From positions 1,041,985 through 1,105,984 of the forward strand of contig NC_019870.2 in the NCBI RefSeq assembly GCF_002234675.1: a stretch of DNA of 64,000 nucleotides. Direction: 5' to 3'. The stretch is from Oryzias latipes (lineage: Eukaryota; Chordata; Actinopteri; Beloniformes; Adrianichthyidae). Position numbers and translations under genes: made by a program. Position 1 is the first letter of the stretch. Each line of letters opens with the position of its first letter. Of the stretch, positions 41,101 to 55,355 are shown one piece after another. The notes under the pieces are model-generated. The model was not told the origin of the DNA. It saw only the letters and a program-made list of their open reading frames with translations, and made no database searches.

Positions 41101-44100
41101 CAGAACAGGACCAGAACCTACAAACTCCTCCTCCTGTGACGCCGTGAAAACCTGCACGAACGCCGCTGTTGTCAGGAGGTCGAGTACGGATGTGTGGAGG
41201 TTCTCTGGGGTCATCAAGACCATAAACTCTGTCTGTTCAGCTCTGCAGAACGAACACAGAACCATCATTCCTGCAGAATCATCTGCATTCATTTCCATCT
41301 CGTTAACCACCTTTTCTCTGCAGATGGATTTTTAATGGAGCTTCTGTGATTCTTTTTCAAGTGCTCAGAGAGCTTCCTGTTCCCCTTCAGCCTCTTTAAA
41401 GACAGAACGCTGAAGGTCGGGAAATAAAAGCAGCCGCTGGAGAGCAGAGAGGGTCAGTGGGGGCTGACCGATGCCAGCAAACGATCCAGAGAGTTTTCAG
41501 ACTGGAGAGGCGAAGCTTCTGCAGAGACGAAAACTGGACCAGAAGAGATTTGACCATTGAGCTTCATCTACCTGAGCTCTGTTCCCATAACCATCTCAGT
41601 TTTCTAAGACTGGGTGGTTAGCCCTGTGCCAACCCCCCAACCTGGAGGGCCAGTGGACTGCTCTTATTCTGGCCTCTACCCTGGATCTGTCTGGCATGGG
41701 AGACCCAACCAGGAGCACAAAGCTCCAGCCAGCATAGCTATCCAGGTCATCCAGACACGCAACCCCCCCAACCACAACAGGGTGGCAGTCCATGGGCACC
41801 CATTACAGGTGGTCTCATGGAGACTACGTACGACGAATACTACGTCACAGCCCCCCACCACGGTCGATGACCAGAATTGACCATTTACCGAAAGCTTTGC
41901 TTACCTGTAGCCCCCTCACATCAGGAGGTGGAAGTGAGAAGGACGCTCAGAACAGGAGTAACAAAGCAAGGGTTACATTCATCGGCATGATCCATACTTG
42001 GAAGTCATCACAGTGCAGCACCAAGACCAAACTGAAACTCTACAACAGCTGTGATCGCTCAGTGGGGAACCGTCTACACCTTGGCCTGCAACCGTCAGAA
42101 ATGGATGGAAAGATTTCATTGCTGCCCCAAGCGTCTCAAGACGTAAAAGGGCAGTGAGGAGAAGAAGCTAAGCTCTGAAAAAACGACCCAAAGAAGAAAT
42201 CTTCCTGAGATGCTAAAGAAAACCTGAAAGTTGGGAGAAAGTCAGAGAAAGAAGGTTTTGCTGTGATCTGCTAGATCACAGATCATTAGAACCTCAGCAG
42301 TTCTGCCTCCAGAGTTCAAACACAAGCTGATGTCATTTCCTGTTTCCTTCAAACGCCTCCATCTGCTTCCACCCAGACTCCACCACAGTCGTCTAGAACA
42401 GAAGTTTTTTCAAACTCTGAGTCATGTTTGGATCTGTAGCTTTCTGCTGTAGATCAAAATGACTCAATAACAAGAAAGACCAGGTCAAAGCGAGTTCATT
42501 TTTACTGAATCGGCTGATGGAGAACCAGATTCATCTGAGGAGCCGAACAGAGGAACAGTTGATGAAACTGTCCTCACATCTGCAGGGGTTTGATGGTTTT
42601 ACAGAACAAAGAGACTGCATGTTTTTGGCACCAAAACAGTAAAAATCCCAAATGTTAAATTCTAATCTTTTCATTTGTCCAAATAATTTGGGTGAAATTG
42701 TTCTTTTCCTTTTAGAAACCCGTCGTTCAGACAGAATGAATGGACTGTGAAGGTCCAAACGTGTCTGCTGGTGTGAACATGGACGACGTCTCTGATGTCC
42801 AAAAGCAGAGACGCCTTCAGTGATGTCAGGAGCAGGTGGAGGCGGGACTTTACCTGTGACGGTGGCTGTGCAGGCGCATCGCTGCAGGACAGCCAGCTCT
42901 CCAAACACCTTCCCGCCGCTGATGTTGCTCCGTTTCCTCCCCTGTTTGGTCACTTCCACCCTCCCCTCTGCAGACACGCACCGATTCGTCAGACGGCTGT
43001 CCGCTTCGAGAACCGCCGCACTCAAACGCCAGGAAAAAGAAAAACACCCAATGATGAAATCATGAGACAAAACTATGAAGATTTTACTCTTAAATATCTG
43101 CACCAATAAGAAAACGTCTTATTTTGACAGTTCTACACGTTTCAGCTTTTAACTTGAAATGTGTCTCAAACTAAACCAACAAGAAAATTCTAAACTCTAA
43201 CAAAAATACAGACACTTAAATAATGAAGCTGTGCCATAAATTCATGCCAAATTATTGTTAAGTTAGAGCAAGAAAATGTTACAGAAACTGAAAGTGCTAA
43301 ATGATGTGCAGAATGTAAACGTTATGAGCAGAAACTTTGACCTAAATACTACTAAATGCAGAGAACATCCAGAATGCTGACAAAAGCTAAAGTACATGCT
43401 TTATGATCACATCACAAAAATACGTTTAAATTAAAGACAAATTCATAAAAATCCATTTCTGGAGTCTTTTCAGTTGGTTTTATCTCCATAGCAACTATTT
43501 CATGTTTTCGTCCCCTGGGAGTGACGACCAGCTATGAAAACTTTAGTAGAATGATCAAAAGCAAACATTTGTTGACCACACCCCCACATTCCTAATATGG
43601 TCATATCGTGTGTTATATTGTTTCGTTCAGCTTGAGCCAAAGATTCATGTATTAAATTTTCAGGAGAGGATTGAAAGTGCATGCTGACCCTCCAGAACGT
43701 AGAGCGTTGAACCCACATCCCCCTCCTGGGTCACGCAGCTGCCCTTGTCCAGGCTGGTGGGGTACATGCTGTCCACAATGGAGGCGATCTGCACACGAGG
43801 CCACGAGTGACTGAACGTTTCTGGTGGGAAGCATCCTTCACCAGCACAGACTCGGGTGGGCCGTACCTGCTCCCGCTCTAGATGCTTCATGTAGTCGTTG
43901 TCCAGCAGAGCTTTCTGGATCAGATCTCTGGATCTGCACACACAACAGCAATGACCTTCCAGCTGTCTGTCAAACATGTTTCAGCGGCAGGAACTGTTAC
44001 TCTGGGTGGTTCTGTCCATTATCACATTATGATGCATGTCAGGTCTTTTTTCTGACAGCTAAACCTTCAAAACCTCCACAGCGGGAGTCTGTCTTTCCAC

Positions 44101-47100
44101 TGCTTCTATGCGGTTTTTCTGCCAAAAATGCTTCCAACAAATATCCACCGATATGCAGATGACGCTTTTATATTTACCTCCCAAACCTCACCAAATAACA
44201 CAACATGTCTTCTTATTTTCTATGAATAAAAGATCACTCCAGGAAACAATCACAGGGGATTCTTAACATGCAGCTCTGGTGCAGTTTCATTAGGGAAGAT
44301 CGTCCTCTGGCTTGTTCCTTCACTCGACACGTCATTCATCAGGTCTTCACTCTGAACCAATAGTCACATGGTTATCTCTCTGCACTCCAGACACTTTCTC
44401 CGGCCTTCCTCCACCCAGTTCTCCACCTGGAGTGGCGCTTTGTCGTGGTCTGGGCCTCAACCACCATCAGCGTCTACACTCTGGGGTTTCTTTATCTTTG
44501 GTCTGACTTGAAGTTCATTCATCTTCCAATCTATTTTGTCCCTTTCGGGGTCACGGGGCTGCCGGAGTCCATCCCGGCCACCTGTGGGCGGGGGCAGGTA
44601 GGTACACCCTAGACAAGTTGCCAGTCTGTTACAGGGCCTGACTTGAAGTTGTGTTCTGGAATCTGGACCTGAAATCTCCCTCCTGGCAACGTTTCACATT
44701 CATCCAAGTGGCTTAATCAGTCTGGAGGATACTGTGGGGTTTGTTTTTTAGACAAACGCCCAAAAATGATGGTGAATGCAGAATCAGTGAGAGCGGCCAA
44801 CATCCATCCCAGCACACAAACACCACCCTGTCTGCTTTTTTATGGCAGTTGTTACGGCGATTCTCACTCTTTGCTCTTTCTGTAGCTGGTAATGCTGACG
44901 GCGGCGAGCTGGGCAGAGTCCAGGGGCGGGGCCTCAGCAGAGAAGGCGTGTCTCTTTGTGCGACGAGTCTCTGGAACACACAGCTGTGAGTTCACACACA
45001 CACTCTGACACTGATTGATGAAAGAAAACATGAATATTCATGCAGCTGCTGCTGTGATTGGTCAGTGTACTGATGTGATTTTGTTTGTGGTGCAGACAAA
45101 CAAACAAACAAGAAAAAACATTTTGTGTCTTTTTGGACTCTCTTCTTTATCTATCACTTTGCTTCTGAACGTTTACTGTTCCTTTATTATTGATTTTTCT
45201 TAAATTTGTTTCAAAGGTTTTTGCTCTCTTGATGGTCTTTAACTTTTTCACATTTTTGCCTTTTTTTGGATTTCTTAAGAAGAAAAATGCGAATCAGAAA
45301 CTAAAGTTTCTCCAAGGAAGAAGAATCTTTTATTTTGACACTGTATTTCAAAGTGTTTCAGTGCTTTTATTTTGTACTCTGACTTTATTAAACAAAGAGT
45401 TTTTAAAAAACATTCAAATCGTTCTGTGAATGCTTTCCTTCTTTATGGTAAAAGAGAGAAAAATATAATATGTGGGCTTTAACTTTGAAATAACATTCTT
45501 AAGGATAGATATCTTCCTGAATGCCTGTAAAGGTGGAACGTCTGAGTGTGTGTGTGTGTGTGTGGGGGGGGGGGGTACCAGGACCTCCTAAACCTTTGCA
45601 GTCACCACTGCTCATTACTTATTAATAATTCATAATCAAACTGACAGGTGAGCTTAGACAGAAACCTCATCATGTTTGCAGATGATGCTGTGATCTATTT
45701 GAGAGTAAGGAGCAGGTGGAGGAACATTTAGAAAGCTGGAGAAACACCTGGAAAGGAGAGGAATTAAGGTCAGCTTAAGGTGAGGGGTGAGGTTATGGGG
45801 AGCATGGGTGAAGGAAGCGGAGGAGGCATGTTCAAGCAGGCTGGAACGGACGGAGGAAGGTTTCAGGAGTGATATGTCTACAAAGAGGATGAAGAGAAAG
45901 AGATTTTTCAAATCCAGTTCTCAAATCTAATTTTGTCTTCCTGAATAAAGAACAGAGCTGCTGGACCGTTCCTCTCGTGGTCCTGGAGCTCTTCTGGGGC
46001 CTCATTTATAAAACTTTGCGTAGGATTTGCGTCAGAAATGGCGTACGGATGAAACATAGGACGTGCGTACGCACAGAAATATTCGGAGTTATAAAACCGT
46101 GCGCACGCACATCCTACGCATCTTTCCCTTAATAAATCACAACCGATTCTAAATGCTGCACAGCTTTTGCGGCTACATGACACGCCCATAGTTGCCCATA
46201 AATAGTCCGTGAAACGCCCACAAATTAATATTCATGGCTTGCTAAATCATGGCAAACACAGAGGGGAAATCAAAAAAACGTAACTTCACTCAATGTGAAG
46301 TAGAAGTTATCGTTGGCGAGGTGGAAAAGAGGAGAAAACGTTGTTTGGAGGGCACAGTGTGGGCATTACTAATGCCATAAAGGCACTTGAGTGGCAAACG
46401 GTGGTAGACGCTGTAAATGCTGTAGCCTCACAACCTCGGACCGTGGCCGAAATAAAAAAGAAATGAAAGAAATGATCGGACATCAAAGTCGAGGCAAAAA
46501 AACGTCTAGCGCTGCATCGGCAGAGTGTGTCCGCCACGTGGGGGGAGGGGGGGGGCCGGAGCTGACCCCTCTTGATGAGAAACTGGCCGCTATTATTGGG
46601 GAATCCCTATTAAGTCCCCCTTATCGGCGTCCTCCTCCGCCTCAGTCACCTGACTGAGACGGAGGAGGACGCCGACGCGCCAGGGTCAGGGTGACACAGG
46701 TAAGAGAAATAATTCAAATGAATGCAGTCAAGTCACATGTATGCAGGCTACACAATTACAGATTATTAATATAGAACAATTTTATTTTAGTTGCTGGGTG
46801 TTCCAGCGGGGCCAGTGGTTACGATGCTGCAGCTGAGCAGCCGTCTGGCCCCAGCGTCTCCACGGCACGCGGCTCTCAACCCTCCAGCAGTGGGCGTGTC
46901 CTCACCGATGCAGTCCTTGAAATGCAGAGGGAAGTCAGTAGTTCAATCAGAGAGGTGGTCAAGGAGTTGGGCGAAATCAAGACTGACTGAAATAAACTGC
47001 ACGATGAGGGAATTCTAAAAATAAATAATATTTTCCACACCCCTTTTTCTTTACAAGCGACGCATCACTTCCAAACGCTGGCGCACAGCAGCAGCAAATG

Positions 47101-47699
47101 GCTCAAATGCGTGGGGATGGGGTTCAGGGTCGGGGCCAACACAGCAATCAGCGCCAGGGGGTAGAGGCACGTTTTTAAGCTGTGCCACATTGTGTAGCAC
47201 AGCACATGCCGGCACGATTTGGCACACACTGTCACTTTCACGTGTTTCTTCCATCTGCCGACGGTGTCGCCGTTTCTCATTTCACCCGTTTTTGTGCGTA
47301 CGCCTGGGTCAGAGCTTGCGTGGAGGACCGCACATTTTCCCGTCAAGTTTGCTTTTTATAAATCTCAACTATTGCGTAGAGAGTGGCGTACGCCTTCTTT
47401 TGTGCGTACGCAACCTTTAGAAATGAGGCCCCAGATCTCCAGCTTCTCTAAATCTGCCTCTGTGGCTGCTCAGAGCTGTGACAGGTGAGTGGGATGGTAC
47501 CTGCATCCTGTCCTCCCCGCCGTGCTGTACTGCGGTACCTGTCCAGCTCCACCTGCAGCTGGCGGATCAGGTCGTCCTTGGAGTCCAGCTCCAGCTCCAG
47601 CTCATCGATGAGAGCGTCTCTCTGACGGAGCTCCTCCACCTTCAGCTGCAGAGCCAGCTGGAGGTCCCGCAGGCTCCCGGGGGCCCTGGACACAGCCAT
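29175..47699 (-). CDS. prkg1l: cGMP-dependent protein kinase 1 (beta-type N-terminus) paralogue, predicted pseudokinase
   Basis: Exons in order: 47699-47539, 43933-43867, 43788-43689, 42967-42854, 40377-40272, 40200-40137, 40060-39983, 39294-39200, 38703-38638, 38547-38449, 38109-38013, 37937-37798, 36287-36198, 36120-35979, 35901-35738, 29819-29697, 29557-29495, 29414-29348, 29273-29175. Phases agree throughout: 644 aa against 686 in human PRKG1 beta. Domains: leucine zipper ([25 protein letters not shown]), cyclic-nucleotide pockets A and B, switch, kinase, and AGC tail ([12 protein letters not shown]). Kept: ATP lysine (FALKVL), alpha-C Glu, [17 protein letters not shown]. Changed: catalytic loop YRNLKPET, Gly loop GRGGCS, pocket A Arg to Cys, pocket B Thr to Ala. 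The zipper exon joins in frame directly to pocket A, leaving out the pseudosubstrate linker. The absence of frameshifts argues for a maintained protein. PRKG1 family membership is certain; the 'l' paralogue symbol is inferred. Confidence 0.88.
30745..31434 (-). mobile_element. Rex3-like RTE LINE, 5'-truncated, innermost insertion
   Basis: Flanked by a 12-bp target duplication AGGGCCTCTTGT (30733-30744 and 31435-31446). Its 3' end is a run of ATGG/GGAT units (30745-30764), the typical tandem tail of Rex3/RTE elements. Only the last part of the reverse transcriptase frame is present. Confidence 0.92.
30775..31434 (-). pseudogene. C-terminal part of RTE (Rex3-like) reverse transcriptase
   Basis: The frame carries [59 protein letters not shown] and [21 protein letters not shown], all hallmarks of the Rex3 C-terminus. 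One in-frame TAG (31077-31075) replaces what is usually a Ser codon; otherwise the frame is continuous to the natural stop. 5' truncation removes the catalytic YADD. Confidence 0.88.
31447..32968 (-). repeat. GC-rich L1 3' region with long accidental open frames
   Basis: The stretch 32000-32760 is C-rich on the + strand and poor in stop codons, so all frames look open for 180-230 codons on both strands. Composition is proline/glycine/arginine-biased in every frame and no domain is visible. Position between the broken ORF2 and the poly-A tail, plus (CA)n/(TG)n near 32777-32830, identify it as LINE untranslated sequence. Confidence 0.6.
32969..33556 (-). pseudogene. L1/Tx1-type ORF2, endonuclease domain only
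   Basis: 195 residues of an apurinic/apyrimidinic-type endonuclease: [13 protein letters not shown] at the start, LLQETHLS (catalytic Glu), [27 protein letters not shown] (catalytic Asp and Asn), then NTKGFTFF and a stop. In complete L1 proteins the next residues contain the SRIDY block and the final catalytic His, followed by the reverse transcriptase. Here sequence switches abruptly to the 3' region, a deletion rather than gradual decay. The remaining part has no frameshift. Confidence 0.88.
34071..34838 (-). CDS. L1-type ORF1 protein (nucleic-acid chaperone)
   Basis: 255 residues with intact start and stop. Residues 30-100 form a coiled coil (heptads such as [18 protein letters not shown] and [13 protein letters not shown]) for trimerisation. 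Next comes an RRM-like part ([16 protein letters not shown]) and a C-terminal domain ([26 protein letters not shown]...[14 protein letters not shown]). This is the Transposase_22 arrangement of L1 ORF1, which packages LINE RNA. It is the only complete protein left in this L1 copy. Confidence 0.9.
   Translation of the reverse strand: MKKSNTATPSTKRNRPEDSPGAASSPGSNMSDILDSIDKRLSSLDCRLNLLEILHKEFQGLRESLEFSQQQVQELAAENQALRETVKILGHDTARLSEENRSIKETLLDLQARSMRDNLVFAGIPEEAGEVPENIVKSFIEVHLKLPKEEVQKISFHRVHRLGGKRPDNQRPRPIVAKFEHYKQKEQVKSRGRELKDTHYSVNDQFPGEILRRRKILFPLRRKHLSAGARAVVAVDKLFVNGKLFRDPEVTPWLC
36890..37500 (-). mobile_element. Decayed L1/Tx1 ORF2 C-terminal fragment
   Basis: Reading the minus strand from about 37500 across frames gives a zinc-knuckle-like [18 protein letters not shown] block. 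Further on comes [19 protein letters not shown], resembling the (I/H)HKCK region that closes L1 ORF2 proteins. Multiple stops are present. It lies in the intron between the exons at 37798 and 36287 of the prkg1-like gene. Confidence 0.5.
37938..38012 (-). other. 75-bp intron within the kinase Gly-loop region
   Basis: Splicing CTG/gtgggg to ctgcag/GTC joins RVDLV to [13 protein letters not shown] and restores the family alignment. The intron is a multiple of three and free of stops, so retention would insert 25 residues between kinase strands without breaking the frame. Confidence 0.65.
39625..39785 (+). mobile_element. Decayed L2-type LINE C-terminal fragment
   Basis: The frame reads [34 protein letters not shown] (shown here only to indicate order: [11 protein letters not shown], then [11 protein letters not shown], then QDRFKIL), matching the thumb/C-terminal segment LDYCNSLL...ITPVL.SLHW.P...R..FK of L2-type reverse transcriptases. 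Short fossil in a prkg1-like intron. Confidence 0.6.
41600..42160 (+). mobile_element. Decayed LINE fragment, clade uncertain
   Basis: Near 41960-42080 the frame gives [20 protein letters not shown], then LYNSC, resembling the segment (NIWKS..YS.KTK.KLYNSCVL) that follows the YADD domain of several non-LTR reverse transcriptases. The part before it (41600-41880) also looks repeat-derived but could not be assigned. Several stops. Confidence 0.4.
44070..44205 (+). mobile_element. Decayed LINE reverse transcriptase fragment
   Basis: [15 protein letters not shown] block (from [11 protein letters not shown]-like) is followed after about 20 residues by [10 protein letters not shown] in another frame. 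Same type of fossil as at 1540 and 6140. Confidence 0.5.
44530..44640. repeat. Fish interspersed repeat fragment
   Basis: GGGTCACGGGGCTGCCGGAG, then TACACCCTAGACAAGTTGCC and CAGTCTGTTACAGGGCC, are recognisable from a dispersed repeat common in teleost genomes. I cannot assign its class. A fragment from the other end of what seems to be the same repeat lies at 52585-52712. Confidence 0.5.
45650..45800 (+). mobile_element. RTE-type LINE fragment
   Basis: The frame gives [10 protein letters not shown], then across a small frame change [12 protein letters not shown] and LERRGIKVS-like sequence. This matches the same region of the RTE element at the right end of the window (MMFADDIVICSESREQVEEQ). 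A short fragment, in the large first intron of the prkg1-like gene. Confidence 0.65.
46249..46660 (+). pseudogene. Harbinger Myb/SANT-like DNA-binding protein, broken
   Basis: Starts [30 protein letters not shown] in pieces: [20 protein letters not shown] is the first helix pair of the Myb/SANT-like domain. A frameshift near 46350 is followed by [32 protein letters not shown] and then a stop where Trp is expected. Further on [12 protein letters not shown] resembles the C-terminal part. Two or more lesions make it non-functional. Confidence 0.75.
47051..47300 (-). pseudogene. Harbinger DDE transposase C-terminal remnant
   Basis: The minus strand has [19 protein letters not shown], matching the ACAVLHN(I/V)A motif just downstream of the last catalytic acidic residue in PIF/Harbinger transposases. 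Upstream sequence in another frame fits poorly and the catalytic DDE part is missing. Confidence 0.7.
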
Positions 47700-48702
47700 G
47701 GCCCCAGCTTCGAGTGTACTTCAGGTGTACTGAGGCAAGCAGGTTTTCAGAGAACGGATCCGGATCCGGAACACTTCAGAGGAAACATCTCCATGAGGAC
47801 TCGGAAATGTTTGAACATGAAGGTTTTTGTGGAGGAAATGACTTTACGGAGGTCAGTCTGACTTCAAATGTTCTCCTGTTCGGGTCTGGAAAGGTTCTAC
47901 TCACTGAAAGCTGAAAGCTGCGCGAACAAGTCCGGTACGGTAAGCAGGTCTGGTTCTGATCCCGGTTCTGTTCGGATCCAGGCGTCAAATACAGAAGTGA
48001 ACGAATGGAGATCGAACCGCGCGACGGTCCGCCGCAGCTCAGAAACAAGCACGAGCGCGAGCGGCGCGCACATCTGAGACCGACAGCGGTGACAAACTAA
48101 AAGACCCGCAAGCTTTTATTTTGAAAAATAAACAAAGAAAAGCTAGAAAAACAAAAGTAGCAGAATACTACATCAACAAATGTAGTTTTAATAAAGGGAT
48201 AGAGATTAGAATTTTAAAACAAAATTAATTGTATTTTTTCCGTTTTCATTTGATAGAAAATACTGTTTTATATCAGCTTATTTTGTATGTTATAAATGTA
48301 ATAGTTATGTATTAATTGTATTATTGCATTTATATTTTCTAAGCTTCATTTTTAATTTTTGAGTGTTTTTCCTTACTAAGAGCTTCCTACTGAACAACCT
48401 AAAGAAATGATTTTAAAAAGTACAAACATGATATTTCATACTTCTATTAACTACATCAAAAATGCTTAATTTAAAGATATTCACGTCGAAACTTTGTGTT
48501 ATTTAAGAAATCCGATTACTTTTAAATTATAATGTGGTTTTTCTCTTGGTTATTTATCGAATACTATTTGATCATTTTATTTATTGATAAAGAATAAATT
48601 ATACGACAAAAATATTTAGCCAAAGGTTTTTCGCAAAAACAGAATGTAACATGAATTTAAAGTAATTCAGCTCTCGGCCGCTGGGAGCAGCAGAGACGCC
48701 TA

Positions 48703-48754
48703 CTACCGGAAGTAGAAACAAGCTATTTCCGGTTGAAAGCAGCAACATGGCGGC
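48703..48754 (+). promoter_or_regulatory. ETS/YY1-type core promoter of lage3
   Basis: Two ETS/GABP-type sites in opposite orientation (ACCGGAAGT at about 48705 and TTTCCGGT at about 48726) precede CAACATGGCGGC, a YY1-type element overlapping the start codon. This TATA-less set is typical of housekeeping genes and fits a gene for tRNA modification. Confidence 0.6.
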
Positions 48755-49608
48755 AAACGGAGAAGAGAACTCTGAGCCTGGAAAACTGGGGTTGTATCCT
48801 TAAATCTGAGACACAGAAACATCAGAGAAGATCAGAAGAACGTTGAGATTCTTCATTTTCATCGAAAAAAGCCTTTATACTGTGAAAGTAGCGCTCGGCT
48901 CGTGAAATGTTCCGCTAATATGCAGCTCAGTGAGTTCACGGACAAAATAAGACAACAAAAACACGAGGAGAACCGTTTAAAACCCCCGTTAAATAATAAT
49001 AAACCGTAGTTTAAATAAATTAAGTAATTCAGGAATAATACATTAACCAAAGAAATGAACTAGAAATATTCCGGGATGCTTTTAAAAACAGGAAGTACAT
49101 TTTAGCTAACTTTGATAATTTAAGGTGGATTTACTGGTTTGAAGGTGTTTGTGCTTCTAGATTGGAGCTTCTAATGGAATCTAGATTGTTTCACTGTGAG
49201 CTGGTTCTGTGACATCACGGAGCCCTGCTGCTCTGTTGAGGATAAATACACTTCTGAAGTGTTGGGTTTCTGCTCCGTTTCTCCTTGACCTCCCTGCAGC
49301 TCCCTGGACGTCCCGTTCCCGTCGCCTCGCGAGGCCACCATCGCCCTGAGCTCCCTGTCTCCAGACAGAGAGCCGAGGAGAGGCGGGATCAGCAAACACC
49401 TGAGTGTGAGCGGCAGCACCTTGTCCGTGTGAGACTCCGCCCTCCTGCTTCCCTCTTCCTGCCTCCCCTGCAGGTTCTTACATGTTTCTGTTTCAGGAGG
49501 TGGAGCGCAGACGAAGCTCGGATCCTGCGAGTGTCCGTCTGCTCCTTCCTGGACCACCTGCAGCTGGTTGTGGAGACCATGGAGAAGTTTGGCGCCCCGA
49601 TTCCCTGA
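48747..49608 (+). CDS. lage3: LAGE3/Pcc1-family subunit of the KEOPS (EKC) complex
   Basis: Small dimerisation subunit of KEOPS, which makes the threonylcarbamoyl-adenosine modification at position 37 of ANN-decoding tRNAs. Exons 48747-48793, 49300-49428 and 49497-49608 join in frame to 95 residues. After a short acidic head (MAANGEENSEPGKLG) comes the Pcc1 fold: FSLDVPFPSPREATIALSSL, HLSVSGSTLSVRW, DEARILRVSVCSFLDHLQLV, ETMEKFGAP, closely matching human LAGE3. The first intron has U12-type splice signals (see findings); choosing that donor restores the conserved Phe before SLDVPFP. A canonical AATAAA lies at 50059. Convergent with wdr45. Confidence 0.92.
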
Positions 49609-50058
49609 GAGGGAACGGACTGAAACCTGACACCCCGTCACCAAAGTTTTGTGGGAGAATCCTGAAGGAGGAGCGCCGCGGCTGGGACAGGAGTCCAGCA
49701 GGACCGGCCTTTCTGATGGAAAACATTCATCTGACTTAAACAAACAGACGTATGGACAGATTGTCCCGTCAGAGCTTCCCCTTGGAAAAATTGACCTGTT
49801 CTGGCAGAGGTTCTGACGTCCTGTGGTGATCCGGTCCGCCTCTGATGACTGAATAATGATAAATGTGGTTTGTGTCACATCGACTTTATTGGTTTTTCTT
49901 TCAGAAATATATAAAATGTGTTAATATTGAATATTTTAGAAAGCGCTGTGCTGAACTTTTGTGTTTTTGAAGCCTCTGAAGCTTCAGTTTGAGGAAAAAT
50001 GCTTCAGTTTTTTCAGGTTTGATGGAACTACGAAGACCATGAAACCTGTTTGAAAGCC

Positions 50059-50064
50059 AATAAA
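50059..50064 (+). terminator. lage3 polyadenylation signal
   Basis: AATAAA about 450 bases downstream of the lage3 stop codon, in the right orientation, before the L2 tail fragment. Confidence 0.55.
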
Positions 50065-50162
50065 CTGATGAGTTTATCAGATTTTACATTCACGTCTTGA
50101 ACTGAAAAATAGAATGAACATTTAAAAACATTTATTCCACATGTAATTATGGAGTAAGATTC

Positions 50163-50225
50163 CATTCAATTTTATTTGTATAGCCCAAATTCACAACAGT
50201 TGTCTCAATGGGCTTTCGTATAGGT
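50163..50225 (-). mobile_element. L2/Maui LINE 3' tail fragment
   Basis: In reverse complement about 60 bases match the end of the L2 element at 18940-19005 (AGCCCAT.GAGAC.ACTGTTG, then GGGCTATACAAATAAAATTG). An extreme 5' truncation containing only the tail. Confidence 0.88.
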
Positions 50226-50979
50226 AATTGAAAAAGTTAAACATAAAATCAAACAAAAGATGTTTGTTTAGGGTCCTCTCTAGCTGTTATCTCTTTGTTG
50301 TTGAATCTTTTATGTGTACATTTTTTTGTGGGAATCAAACCATCAACTTTTAGTCCAGTTTGTTGAAGCTGCCAAAAACATTTACAGATGCTGCTCCGGG
50401 CAGCGGCCAGCAGAGGGCGCTGTCCTCGGTAAAATCTGTTGGAAATCAAGAACATCTGCAGTGAAGTTTGCTGTTTTTCTAAACTTTACTGCAGCATTTT
50501 TAAACCTGGATAAGAGAAGAATATCTCAAGCAGTTATTTATGGAGTTTATTTCCAGCCATAATTGAACATTTAAATTCACTCTACAATCAAAAAATTATC
50601 TTAATATTTTCATATGAAATAAAAAACATTTATATGTATTTTTATATATTTTTTAAATAAAAATCATTTAATTTAAATCATTTATTGTATTAACTTTTGT
50701 TTTTTATTTCAATGAAATGGTATTTTCCTGAATTTAGTGCAAAAAATTACATTTCAATTCCTTTTCAGTTTAAACTGCATTTTAAAGCAACTTCAAATCA
50801 GTTTCCTTCATCCTGTCGTGTTTTTCTGTTTTACTCCTCGTCTGTGTCGACATCAGTCATTTGTTTTTCATTTCCAGGAGTTTCATCTGATTATAAGACA
50901 AAAGAAAACCACATTGATCAGGATTTGAAGAAGAAATGTAAAGACAATTGAACAACAGGATGATAGTTTATAAAATCAG

Positions 50980-50985
50980 TTTAAT
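50980..50985 (-). terminator. Candidate wdr45 polyadenylation signal
   Basis: ATTAAA on the minus strand, about 75 bases beyond the wdr45 stop codon. Lage3 and wdr45 3' ends are roughly 0.9 kb apart. Confidence 0.4.
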
Positions 50986-51060
50986 GTTTCTGCTCATAAA
51001 TTGTCCAGTTTCATGATAAACAAACACAAACAGCTGATCAGAGGATCCTGCCCCCCTCCC

Positions 51061-55355
<4,295 letters not shown>

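Larger units (their letters stand above)
45996..47432. mobile_element. PIF/Harbinger transposon, internally decayed, two-gene type
   Basis: Terminal inverted repeats GGGGCCTCATTTATAAA (left) and the complement of GGGGCCTCATTTCTAAA (right), followed on both sides by GTGCGTACGCA-rich subterminal sequence. Inside, a Myb/SANT-like gene remnant (+) and a transposase C-terminal remnant (-) face each other, as expected of Harbinger elements that encode both proteins. The 3-bp target duplication could not be defined. Confidence 0.8.
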
